The translations under genes and the position numbers were made by a program. DNA of 64,000 nucleotides, from contig CAYSCS010000096.1 of assembly GCA_964429695.1 (NCBI GenBank), forward strand, positions 20,221-84,220, read 5' to 3'. Source of the DNA: CAYSCS01 sp964429695. Its GTDB lineage: Bacteria > Acidobacteriota > Aminicenantia > Aminicenantales > Aminicenantaceae. A model generated the notes under the pieces. It was not told the DNA's origin. It worked only from the letters and a program-made list of their open reading frames with translations, and searched no databases. This document shows, piece by piece, positions 45,153 through 53,950 of the stretch (position 1 is its first letter; each line of letters opens with the position of its first letter).

Positions 45153-46685
45153 ATGACGATAGTTTTAAACGGCTCAAATTTAACTATTGAAAAATTGATA
45201 AGGATTGCAAGGGATAATGAGAAAGTTGAGCTCGCTCCTGAAGCCTTAGAAAGGATTAAAGCCTGCAGGAAGATGGTTGAGGAAAAGATAAAGGCGAGAG
45301 AAATAATGTATGGCATCAACACAGGAATAGGAGAATTTTCAGAAATAATTTTGACTGATGAACAGATTCAACAATTCCAGAAATATCTTATCTATAATCA
45401 TGCTGCAGGAATAGGCGAACCAGCCTCGATAGAGGCCGTGAGAGCTGCCATGGCAAGCAGAATCAATGTTCATGCCCTCGGATTTTCTGGCTGCCGCCCC
45501 GAGATTACCCTTACCTTAGTCGAGATGTTGAACAAAGGTGTCACTCCTGTAGTATGCAAGAAAGGTTCGGTTGGCGCCAGCGGCGACCTGGCCCCCATGT
45601 CCCAGATTGCCCTCCTCCTTCTCGGGGAAGGAGAGGCATTTTACAATGGTGAGCGTTTAGAAGGAAAAAAAGCCATGGAAAGAGCAGGCATCTCTATTCC
45701 AGGACTAAAGGCAAGGGATGGGCTGGCTGCGATAAACGGCTCAAACTTATTGACTGCAATGAGTGCTCTCCAGCTCTATGACATCAATCGCTGGCTCAAA
45801 CAGTCTGAGATAGCCTGTGCCATGACCCTCGAGGCTCTATATGCCAACCTGAAACCTTACGATGTTCGCCTTCATCAAGCAAGAGGTTTTCCCGGAGCCA
45901 TCAGGTCTTCAAAAGCACTCATAAGATGCATCGAAGGAAGTGACCTTTTTACGGGTAAATTAAAGATGAAAGTCCAGGATGCCTATTCTATGCGTTCAAG
46001 TCCTCAGGTAATTGGGGCTGCCCATGATGCGGTTAAATGGGCAAAAAAACAAGTAGAAATCGAACTCAATGGGGCTGCTGATAATCCCCTTTTTTTCCCT
46101 GAATATAATCTCACCCTCACAGGAGCCAATTTCCAGGGTTCCCCCGTGAGTCTCCCCATGGATATGGTAGGAGCTGCGGTAACGATGGTCTGCGTCCTTT
46201 CGGAAAGAAGACTTAACCGCCTCACAAACCCTGCCTTGAGTGTTGGTCTTCCTCCTTTTCTCACCAAGTATCCAGGGATGATGTCGGGGATGATGCTCAG
46301 TCAATACACGGCAGACACTCTAGTTGTCGAACAGAGAATCCTTTCTGCCCCTGCCTCAACCATGTCAATTCCTGCCGCGGCAGACCAGGAGGATTTCGTC
46401 TCCATGGGAATGAACACAGCCCTCAAGAATGAACAAATCTTGGATAACGCTTATGCCGTGCTGGGCATTGAATTTATGGCCGCTGCTCAGGCACTTGACT
46501 TCCGAAATTTCAAACATGGGAAAGGTGTAACAGTAGCCAGAGAAGTAATAAGAAGACATGTTCCCCATCTCGATGAAGACCGGCCCCTCTATCCCGATCA
46601 TATAAAAATGAAAGAATTAGTTAAATCCTGTGAGATTCTGGAGGAGGTTGAAAAAGCAATTGGCAGCCTAGAGTTTGAGGATTGA
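45153..46685 (+). CDS. hutH: Histidine ammonia-lyase-like MIO enzyme
   Basis: A 510-residue aromatic amino-acid lyase with the MIO-forming triad Ala142-Ser143-Gly144 in GSVGASGDLAPMSQ, matching P. putida HAL position for position (Tyr53, His83, Asn195 present; Tyr278, Arg281 and Glu413 shifted by one or two). His83 (YNHAAG) and QEDFVSMG favour histidine. But the ANFQGSPVSLPMD segment has the Gln typical of phenylalanine ammonia-lyases where HAL has His (NFHAEP). Histidine is the default substrate, and aromatic alternatives or an aminomutase are possible. A TATAAT lies at 45111-45116 and AGAGG before the ATG. No hutU, hutI or hutG nearby. Confidence 0.85.
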   Translation: MTIVLNGSNLTIEKLIRIARDNEKVELAPEALERIKACRKMVEEKIKAREIMYGINTGIGEFSEIILTDEQIQQFQKYLIYNHAAGIGEPASIEAVRAAMASRINVHALGFSGCRPEITLTLVEMLNKGVTPVVCKKGSVGASGDLAPMSQIALLLLGEGEAFYNGERLEGKKAMERAGISIPGLKARDGLAAINGSNLLTAMSALQLYDINRWLKQSEIACAMTLEALYANLKPYDVRLHQARGFPGAIRSSKALIRCIEGSDLFTGKLKMKVQDAYSMRSSPQVIGAAHDAVKWAKKQVEIELNGAADNPLFFPEYNLTLTGANFQGSPVSLPMDMVGAAVTMVCVLSERRLNRLTNPALSVGLPPFLTKYPGMMSGMMLSQYTADTLVVEQRILSAPASTMSIPAAADQEDFVSMGMNTALKNEQILDNAYAVLGIEFMAAAQALDFRNFKHGKGVTVAREVIRRHVPHLDEDRPLYPDHIKMKELVKSCEILEEVEKAIGSLEFED

Positions 46686-46696
46686 GTCAAATCACC

Positions 46697-48040
46697 TTAA
46701 ATCACCTTAAGGTTTAAATTAAAGTTCTCAATCCCGCTGCTTAAGGCTTTTATATATTCTCTATTTATTTTTTTCCATCTTCGGAGAAAAATTTTAATCG
46801 GCAATGAATATTTATTCCATAAAGGATAGGCTTTTCTCCACAGTCTGTCCCATGCTCTCTGAAGCTCAAAGGGACTTAGATTCTTTGGCTTGAAAACGAC
46901 ATGACTCCCATCATAAAGTGTCCAGTTTTCGGTGAATATTCTTCCTTGGCTCTTGAGAGAATCAAATATGGGAGTCTTAGGGATGGGATAGAGAATTGAA
47001 AATGTTGCGGTATCGAACCCCATCTTCCTGTAGAAAGAGAATGTTTTTCCCACCACTTCCTGTGTATCCTCATCAGCTCCTATTATAAACATGCCATTTA
47101 TGCGGATGTGGCGATGATGTGCAGCTTTTACTGCCTCCTTTACTTCCTCAACCCTTTGATCCTTGCCATAGCTTTCAAGACTAGCCTGAGTGGCGGATTC
47201 GGCTCCAATATGGAGATAGGAGCACCTCGTCTTCTCCATTAAATCCAGCAACTCTTCATCCTTGCAGAGCACGTTTGCCCTTGTCTCCGCACTCCAGCTG
47301 TGAAATTTAAGACCTGTTTTAATCATCATCTCCAGTAATTTCTTTGTTTCCTCTATCTTCAATCCGAAAATATCATCGTTAAAAAAAAGCCTCTCCTCTC
47401 CCCTTTTTCTTCTTTCTCTCAATTCTTCATAGATATTTTCAACCTTTCTCAGGCGGTATTTTCTTCCTAACATTACAGGCACCTGACAGAAATTACAATT
47501 GTAAGGACATCCTCTTGAAGCAACAATCGGAAAATGAGTAATCCTCTGAAAATCTTTAATCAAAGAAAAATCTGCAACAGGAAGCCTGTTTACATCTGAA
47601 AGACCGCCATCCAGAATCTTTTCCTTAGGCCAATTTTCAAAGACATCGAGAACCACATTTTCCCCTTCTCTGACCACTACATAATCCGCACATCCCAGAT
47701 GAAAAGGCTCTTCAGGTAACGCAGAAGCATGATAGCCACCGTAGACTATCTTTGCCCGAGGCTTCTTCTTCCTCAGCTGTGCGGCGAATCGATATCCTCT
47801 TAAAGCAGTGGGAGTGATAATTGAGATTCCAAAAGCATCCGCTTGAAACACCTCGTCTTGTAACTCGTCATTTTTTCCTTTTTTCGTGATTCTTGTCACC
47901 TGTTCATCATAGACTCGAACTTTATGGCCTGCGTTTTTCAAGATAGATGCTAAATAAAGAACTCCCACGCTCGGCAGCCTGAATCCCCCCGCTTTGTACA
48001 TGTTGAATTCAATCCCTGGAACAATAAAATGAATGAGCAT
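46697..48040 (-). CDS. B12-binding radical SAM protein
   Basis: A 447-residue class B-type radical SAM enzyme. The N-terminal cobalamin-binding domain (about 1-140, with SVGVLYLASILKNAGHKVRVYD and YGGYHASALPEEP) precedes the radical SAM core whose 4Fe-4S ligands are in RGCPYNCNFC. The C-terminal part carries EVVGKTFSFYRKMGFDTATF and a basic tail. Such enzymes methylate unactivated carbons or rearrange substrates; the substrate is unknown. The gene ends with an 11-bp tandem duplication covering its stop codon. Confidence 0.85.
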   Translation of the reverse strand: MLIHFIVPGIEFNMYKAGGFRLPSVGVLYLASILKNAGHKVRVYDEQVTRITKKGKNDELQDEVFQADAFGISIITPTALRGYRFAAQLRKKKPRAKIVYGGYHASALPEEPFHLGCADYVVVREGENVVLDVFENWPKEKILDGGLSDVNRLPVADFSLIKDFQRITHFPIVASRGCPYNCNFCQVPVMLGRKYRLRKVENIYEELRERRKRGEERLFFNDDIFGLKIEETKKLLEMMIKTGLKFHSWSAETRANVLCKDEELLDLMEKTRCSYLHIGAESATQASLESYGKDQRVEEVKEAVKAAHHRHIRINGMFIIGADEDTQEVVGKTFSFYRKMGFDTATFSILYPIPKTPIFDSLKSQGRIFTENWTLYDGSHVVFKPKNLSPFELQRAWDRLWRKAYPLWNKYSLPIKIFLRRWKKINREYIKALSSGIENFNLNLKVI

Positions 48041-48099
48041 TTACTAAAATTTTTATCATACCAAAGATAGGGTGTCAATTTTTAGGAGATGAACGAATT

Positions 48100-49473
48100 T
48101 TAAGGAGAAACAATGACCCTATTTTTCCCGCTCTGCTTTGCTCTATAAAGCATTTCGTCGGCCCTTTCTATCAATTCCTCTGCTCCTGAGGCATCTTGAG
48201 GCACCGCAGCCACACCCATGCTAACTGTGATTCTTTCCAAGAGTTTTAATTCTTTATCGAAGAAATCATGAGCTAGGATTGCTTTCTGTATTCTTTCTGC
48301 AATTCTTTTGGCTATTTCCTTATCTGCATAAGGCAAAACAATGGCAAACTCCTCTCCTCCATAGCGTGCAGCCACATCAACCTCCCTAACATTGTTTCTT
48401 AGAATTTGTCCTAGTTCCCGCAGTATGGCATCTCCTGCCGAGTGACCGAGTAAATCGTTGCATTTTTTGAAATCGTCAACATCGATCATGATTAGACTGA
48501 GGGAAAAACCTCGAACAAGGGCTCTTTCTGCCTCATCCTTGAGATAATCCTTGAAATAACCATGATTGTAGAGCCCCGTGAGCCAATCTCGTTGAGCAGA
48601 GTTAACTGCACTCACATAATGAGAGCGTAACTTGTCCAAGTAAGCTTTCTTTTCCAGCAATACCTTAATTCTGGCGAGAAGCTCACGCCCCACAATGGGC
48701 TTCACCAGGAAATCATCTGCGCCCAACTCTATTCCCTTTATCTTACTCTCAAGGTCATTAAGGCAGGTGACGATGACTACCTGAACATCTTTTTTCTCCT
48801 CCGAGCTCTTTATCATCCTGCATATCTCAAACCCATCCATATCGGGAAGGAGAATATCCAGAAGAAGAAGGTCTATCTCATGATTTTCTAGATAAGCTAG
48901 CGTCTCTTTCCCTGTTCTTACGACTTCGAGATTGATGTCTTGCCCTTTAAGGGCATTCGTGATGACCATTATGTCAACTTCATTGTCTTCGACGATGAGG
49001 ATATTCTGTCCAAGGTTCTTCTCCTCTTTCCAATCTTCTTCAATCTTTTGGATCCCATTTAGATGAGTTTTAAATCTGGTTCGAAGCTCAAGTTGATCTC
49101 TATATTGCTTAAGACGGAGCATGGAATTTACTCTTGCCTGAAGTTCAAGCGGGTGGACAGGTTTGTTTAAAAACTCCTCTGCGCCGGCTTCAATTCCTGT
49201 TACTTCATTCTCGAGCTTATTCAGTACTGTGACGAGGATGATGGGAGTGTTCTTTGTCCTCGGGTCCTTTTTTACTCTTCGCGTCAATTCAAAACCATCT
49301 ATATCGGGCATCACCACATCCAGAATAATAAGGTCAGGATTTTCCCGAAAAGCAATCTCCAACCCTTCCCGACCATTTCGAGCCTTAAGCAGTCTATTCC
49401 CTTTTCCTTCGAGCATCTTTTCAAGAAGAAGGAGACTCGTCTGGTCGTCGTCGACAATTAAAATTTTGCTCAC
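48100..49473 (-). CDS. Diguanylate cyclase response regulator, REC-REC-GGDEF (PleD-like)
   Basis: A 457-residue protein. REC1 (1-120) has phospho-acceptor Asp in LIILDVVMPDIDG; REC2 (about 155-275) has LLLLDILLPDMDG; the GGDEF domain (about 290-455) has an intact RYGGEEFAIVLP active site and the RxxD inhibitory site (REVD, five residues before GGEEF). It should make cyclic di-GMP when phosphorylated, with product feedback. The start is a GTG with GAGAG upstream. The cognate kinase is not obvious; the NtrY-like kinase at 31.6 kb is far off. Confidence 0.93.
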   Translation of the reverse strand: MSKILIVDDDQTSLLLLEKMLEGKGNRLLKARNGREGLEIAFRENPDLIILDVVMPDIDGFELTRRVKKDPRTKNTPIILVTVLNKLENEVTGIEAGAEEFLNKPVHPLELQARVNSMLRLKQYRDQLELRTRFKTHLNGIQKIEEDWKEEKNLGQNILIVEDNEVDIMVITNALKGQDINLEVVRTGKETLAYLENHEIDLLLLDILLPDMDGFEICRMIKSSEEKKDVQVVIVTCLNDLESKIKGIELGADDFLVKPIVGRELLARIKVLLEKKAYLDKLRSHYVSAVNSAQRDWLTGLYNHGYFKDYLKDEAERALVRGFSLSLIMIDVDDFKKCNDLLGHSAGDAILRELGQILRNNVREVDVAARYGGEEFAIVLPYADKEIAKRIAERIQKAILAHDFFDKELKLLERITVSMGVAAVPQDASGAEELIERADEMLYRAKQSGKNRVIVSP

Positions 49474-50270
49474 CTTTTCTCTCTCTTTTTTATCTTCTTG
49501 TTTTTCTCATTGCTAAAAAGTAACTCTTCCTTGAATAAGGATCCATCATTCTAAATCTAAATTCATAATGATGATTCATCCCAAGAGTGTAAATCACCCA
49601 TAGGTATGATTTTAGAGGTGATTTTTTGATAGCCTTGCTCACCCTAAGGGAGGAGAGATTAACTCCTTCCCTTTATTCATTTTTTTATCTTTAGCTTAGT
49701 TAAATATGGCTTTTCTCCAAATTAGGGAGTAAAAATAGTTAAGGTAAAAAGAAAAGGAATAGACATCCTCTCTTTCTCTTGAGGCATAAAATTAAAAATC
49801 CTCAAAAAAAGGGATATTCTTCATGTTTTGGCCAATATCCCATCCCTAAACCCCTCAGTTATTTCATAGGGGATCTTTAAGTTATTCAGGAGAAGGTTAA
49901 CACTTTCTCCTTTAATCTAGAGATAATTCGTAAATAAAAATTTTGAGCCATTCTACCGGTAAGCAAGAGAGCTTGCATTGAGGCAAACAAGGGATTAAGA
50001 TAGAGGGATATCTGCTAAAAGGATATGCAATGGATTTCGTTGCTTCTATTGGTTATTAATCTTAACTCTCAAAAGTGAAAGAAGATATTTATATTTTTTC
50101 CCCTCCAGGTTTCAATTAAGTATCGATTCTGCCTTGAGTTATCTCCTCTAGCATACTATTTCTCTGTCCGCTTTTCTTCTCCTTAAAGAGGAGATTTTAT
50201 CCGGAAATCTGGAGAAGGTTCTTTTTTAGCCTTAGGGCCACAGTGAAAGATTTGAAAATTAATTAAGAGG
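49474..50270. other. Intergenic region between the diguanylate cyclase and a pair of hypothetical genes
   Basis: About 800 bp without a supported gene. It contains a minus-strand terminator at 49804-49841 for the genes to its right. No c-di-GMP riboswitch (GEMM) pattern is seen upstream of the cyclase. Confidence 0.5.
49804..49841 (-). terminator. Rho-independent terminator of the 50.3-51.1 kb gene pair
   Basis: On the minus strand an 8-bp perfect stem, GGGATATT (49841-49834) with AATATCCC (49818-49811), is followed by a run of seven T. It lies about 430 bases downstream of the last stop codon of the pair. Confidence 0.55.
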
Positions 50271-50609
50271 CTATCGAGGCAAATCATCTTCTTCAACAGG
50301 AACGAGCGAACTCTTCACCTTCACTTCTCTGACTTCAACGGCAAGAAGCTCGTTTTTTACTTCTACAGGAAGAGTTGAAGGCTCCCTTATTTCAACTCGC
50401 AAATTCCCTGTGCTTTCGAATAAGAGCGGGTCAAACCTTTCTCCCTTTGTCCTCTCTATTGACCTTATCCGCACATCCATAATCTGCTTGTCCTGTGCAT
50501 AAAGGCTGGGAATAATCTTTGTCTCCCGAAGAAAGAGTCCTAAAAGAAGGAGAGCAATCAAAGTGAGAATGAATTTTGTGTAGTTATCCACTCTAAGGAT
50601 TACATTCAT
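50271..50609 (-). CDS. Hypothetical single-pass exported protein
   Basis: A 112-residue protein with one hydrophobic helix (about 10-30) after a short basic start, then a soluble acidic domain rich in Val/Glu (VEIREPSTLPVEVKNELLAVEVREVKV). The ATG at 50609 is set by an exceptionally strong GGAGGGGAGG immediately upstream; the frame opens 13 codons earlier without a ribosome site. No family recognised. It follows another small exported protein by 35 bases. Confidence 0.65.
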   Translation of the reverse strand: MNVILRVDNYTKFILTLIALLLLGLFLRETKIIPSLYAQDKQIMDVRIRSIERTKGERFDPLLFESTGNLRVEIREPSTLPVEVKNELLAVEVREVKVKSSLVPVEEDDLPR

Positions 50610-50644
50610 CCTCCCCTCCTTATAAGAAGAAATAGAAAAAATAA

Positions 50645-51091
50645 TCAAGGTATTTTATTTTTTCCCAATTTTTCTTTAAGCTCTAAGATTCTATGCTCTA
50701 ATATCTTGATTTCTTTTTCTATTTCTCTAATTTTAAATCTGATATAACCTAGACGGTCAAAAATATTCACATACCTGTAAGCCGTGATGTTAATTCCATA
50801 AAAATCTCCCATGAGAATTTCCTTTTCCTTGAAAAGCCTTCCTAAGGTTGCCTCAATTTCGCTCAACATTCTCTCCTTCTTCTCATTTTCTGAAACAATC
50901 TCCTCCTTTGATTCGAACTCAGAGTTCTGCCTTTGATTATGAGGAAGGTATTCCTCCGCCTTTAAATTTTTAGGAAACCATGATTCCTCTTCAAGCTGCT
51001 GGTTTCCTGAAAGCCCATCAATTCTAATCTGGATGAAGGGAGAAATTGTGATCAAGATAACGCTCATCAAACTGATAATAAAGAATCTCAT
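50645..51091 (-). CDS. Hypothetical exported coiled-coil protein
   Basis: A 149-residue protein with a signal-anchor (about 2-22), an acidic linker, and a C-terminal coiled coil (about 75-145, IEATLGRLFKEKEIL and RFKIREIEKEIKILEHRIL). The ATG at 51091 has AAGGG seven bases upstream and is preferred to the TTG at 51097. With the next gene it forms an operon that ends at the terminator near 49.8 kb. No family recognised. Confidence 0.62.
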   Translation of the reverse strand: MRFFIISLMSVILITISPFIQIRIDGLSGNQQLEEESWFPKNLKAEEYLPHNQRQNSEFESKEEIVSENEKKERMLSEIEATLGRLFKEKEILMGDFYGINITAYRYVNIFDRLGYIRFKIREIEKEIKILEHRILELKEKLGKNKIP

Positions 51092-51360
51092 CTTCAACCC
51101 TTAATCTTTAAAGTTCCACAAACTTTCACCCGAGGATTTAGGGGAAAGTAATTCAGACTTCCCCAGGGAATGGCCATCTGCAAGCATCTTTCGCCGCAGG
51201 GAGGTAGAATTCATTTTTCTTATCTTCATGATTTAGTTTTATTTTACCACAGTAGGTTGGAATTTTCTCTAAGTAGATGCGCCAAATTAAAATAATTGAC
51301 CGAATTTCTTCTCTGTGTTATAAGCCTGAAGAAAGAGAGCCTTTTAAGAAAGGAGATTCG

Positions 51361-53280
51361 ATGCCGAAGGAAAAAAAATCTATTGGGAAAACTTTCATTG
51401 AGGCTTCTCCTCTACTCCTTATCCTCATTCTTTCCCCTTTCCTCCTTCTAACTGAAGAAAAAGAAGAAAAATATGTTCGAGAAAACTATACCAAATTTGA
51501 ATACTTGATACCCATGCGAGACGGGGTGCGTCTCTTCACTTCCATCTACATTCCCAATGATTACTCCCAAAAATATCCCATTCTCCTTTTCAGGACTCCT
51601 TACAGTGTTGGACCCTATGGGGCAGATAAATATCCTGAGAGGCTTGGTCCGAGTGAACATTTTGCTCGAGAGGGTTTTATCTTCGTCTTTCAGGATGTTC
51701 GAGGGCGCTTCATGTCTGAAGGAGAATTCGAAAATATGAGGCCCCATCTAGAACGGAAAAAAGATAATAAAGATGTAGACGAAAGTTCGGATACATACGA
51801 CACAATCGAGTGGCTGCTCAGAAATATCCCTTACCACAACGGAAGAGTCGGCCAGTGGGGTATTTCCTATCCAGGATTCTACACCGCGGCAGGAATGATA
51901 GACTCCCATCCTGCGCTCAAGGCGGTCTCTCCTCAAGCACCCATAGCAGATTGGTTCTGGGATGACTTCCATCACCACGGAGCTTTTTTTCTTCCCCATG
52001 CCTTCAATTTCCTCGCCGTCTTCGGGAAACCGCGCCCTGGACCAACAACGGAATTCCCTCCTCGTTTCGAGCATCAAACTCCGGATGGATACAAATTCTT
52101 CTTAGAGCTAGGTTCGCTCAAAAATGTCAACGAGCGCTATTTCAAGGGTGAAATTGAGTTCTGGAATAAAATCATCGAGCATCCCAATTATGATGAATTC
52201 TGGCAAAAAAGGAACCTCCTGCCGCATCTCCATAACATAAGATGTGCAGTAATGACTGTTGGAGGGTGGTTCGATGCAGAGGACCTCTATGGACCCCTAA
52301 AAATCTATCAAAATGTTGAGAACAATAACCCGGAAATCTTCAACATCCTGGTCATGGGACCCTGGGCCCATGGAGCCTGGAATTTCAGCGAAGGAGAGTC
52401 CCTGGGGGATATTCATTTTGGCTTTAAAACCTCAAAATATTTTCAGGAGCACATCCAGCTGCCATTTTTTAATTATTTCTTAAAGGGAGAAGGAAAGCTT
52501 GAACTTCCCGAGTCATATGTGTTTGAGACAGGAGCAAATCGCTGGCGCCTTTTTGACTCCTGGCCACCCAAAATCAAACAATTGAGACTCTACCTGCATG
52601 AGAAGGGAAAGATCATTTTTGAGCCTCCCCAGGCTGAGGAAGATGTCTTTGATGAGTACTTAAGCGATCCCTCGAAGCCCGTGCCTTTTACAGAAGAGAT
52701 TACGACGCGCATGACCCAGGAATATATGATTGCTGATCAACGTTTTGCCGCACGCCGTCCGGATGTCCTTGTTTATCAATCCGAAATTTTAAAAGAAGAC
52801 CTCATCCTCGCCGGTCCAATCCAGGCTGAACTCTGGGTTTCAACTTCAGGGACAGATTCAGACTGGATAGTAAAACTCATAGATGTTTTTCCGGATGAGA
52901 TGAGGACTCAACGCTCCTGGTTCATGCCACCTCGGGAGGTAAGTGAAAAAAACTTGGGTGGTTATCAGATGATGGTAAGGGGTGAAGTCTTTCGGGGGAG
53001 ATTTCGCAATTCCTACGAAAGGCCAGAACCCTTTGAGCCCAACAAGGTTACCAGGGTCTCATTCGAGCTTCAGGATATATTTCATACCTTCAAAAGAGGT
53101 CATCGCCTTCAGATTCAGATTCAAAGCACATGGTTTCCTCTTGTAGATAGAAATCCCCAAAAATTTGTTCCCAACATATTTTTTGCAGAAGAAGAAGATT
53201 TCATCAAAACCATACAAAGGGTCTATCGTTCCAAAGAACATCCCAGCAACTTGAAGGTGGGAGTCCTGGAAAGTAAATAA
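51361..53280 (+). CDS. CocE/NonD-family hydrolase (X-Pro dipeptidyl-peptidase S15-like), exported
   Basis: A 639-residue alpha/beta hydrolase behind an N-terminal membrane helix (about 12-32). The nucleophile Ser sits in WGISYPG, the acidic residue in GGWFDAED and the His in GPWAHGAW, the usual CocE triad. The C-terminal jelly-roll (from about 420, with AGPIQAELWVSTSGTDSDW) completes the family. Substrates are acyl esters or proline peptides. AAAGGAG lies six bases before the ATG at 51361, while the longer frame from 51277 has no ribosome site. Confidence 0.9.
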   Translation: MPKEKKSIGKTFIEASPLLLILILSPFLLLTEEKEEKYVRENYTKFEYLIPMRDGVRLFTSIYIPNDYSQKYPILLFRTPYSVGPYGADKYPERLGPSEHFAREGFIFVFQDVRGRFMSEGEFENMRPHLERKKDNKDVDESSDTYDTIEWLLRNIPYHNGRVGQWGISYPGFYTAAGMIDSHPALKAVSPQAPIADWFWDDFHHHGAFFLPHAFNFLAVFGKPRPGPTTEFPPRFEHQTPDGYKFFLELGSLKNVNERYFKGEIEFWNKIIEHPNYDEFWQKRNLLPHLHNIRCAVMTVGGWFDAEDLYGPLKIYQNVENNNPEIFNILVMGPWAHGAWNFSEGESLGDIHFGFKTSKYFQEHIQLPFFNYFLKGEGKLELPESYVFETGANRWRLFDSWPPKIKQLRLYLHEKGKIIFEPPQAEEDVFDEYLSDPSKPVPFTEEITTRMTQEYMIADQRFAARRPDVLVYQSEILKEDLILAGPIQAELWVSTSGTDSDWIVKLIDVFPDEMRTQRSWFMPPREVSEKNLGGYQMMVRGEVFRGRFRNSYERPEPFEPNKVTRVSFELQDIFHTFKRGHRLQIQIQSTWFPLVDRNPQKFVPNIFFAEEEDFIKTIQRVYRSKEHPSNLKVGVLESK

Positions 53281-53504
53281 AAAAGGCAGCCTAAGAAAAT
53301 ACCTTTCTTCTTTGCAAAAATAACCCATTTACCTCACGGTCCTTAGGGAGAGATTAAACCCTGGTATAAGAGTCTTTTTTTAACACAGGTTCAAATTAAG
53401 ACATTTTCCTTGCTCCGCAATTCCTTCACTTGGATGTTTATGAAATTCCCGTCTGAGCTTTGCTCCCCAAAAAAAAGAAATCTGCCTTCTCTTGAGATTA
53501 ATAT

Positions 53505-53534
53505 TTGACAATTACAATTATTGTAAAATAAAAT
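53505..53534 (+). promoter_or_regulatory. Promoter with palindromic operator candidate upstream of marR-hgcAB
   Basis: TTGACA (53505-53510), an 18-base spacer and TAAAAT (53529-53534). The spacer holds the 15-bp palindrome TTACAATTATTGTAA (53512-53526), the kind of site MarR-family dimers bind. A repressor there would block polymerase. The distance to marR (about 400 bases) is long for a direct leader. Confidence 0.5.
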
Positions 53535-53857
53535 TAAAGTATCGAAAAAAAATGCTCGAAGGGCTCAAATAAGGAAAAAATTTGACTCAAGATAGGAATG
53601 AGAAGAATGAAGAGGAAGAAGAAACTTTCCTCGTCCTTACCTCCCTTTAAAAGAAGGTATTTATTCTCTTTCCCCAAAAGTCACCAAAGAAATAACTCTA
53701 ATAATTCTCAACAAGAAAAATCAACACTCAAAAGGAGAGGAGCATCCCAGGTTTACTTAAAAAAATTTTAGAGAGGAAAGCGTAGGATAAAGAACTAAGA
53801 TACTTAATAAAGGATGAAAAATGGACTTTCTTGCCTCTTCTTGACCTTAAGCTTAAA

Positions 53858-53891
53858 GGAAAAGAAAAAAGCTTTTTTCCCCTTCTTTTCC
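53858..53891 (+). repeat. Inverted repeat in the marR-hgcAB leader
   Basis: GGAAAAGAA (53858-53866) pairs with TTCTTTTCC (53883-53891); the loop contains a second self-complementary stretch AAAAGCTTTT. It lies 60 bases before marR and could fold in the leader RNA. Confidence 0.45.
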
Positions 53892-53950
53892 TGCATATTT
53901 TCATTTCTTAATGGGAAAAAGAGCCAAAAAATATAATAGAGGAAGGAAAA

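Larger units (their letters stand above)
53281..53950. other. Upstream region of the marR-hgcAB operon
   Basis: No gene is supported in these 670 bp. They hold a promoter with a palindrome in its spacer (53505-53534), a long AT-rich leader, an inverted repeat at 53858-53891, and a second TATAAT at 53932-53937 very close to the marR start. Confidence 0.5.

Noticed and set aside
49474..50270. A cyclic di-GMP riboswitch upstream of the diguanylate cyclase
   Set aside because: No GEMM-I or GEMM-II pattern could be recognised on the minus strand.
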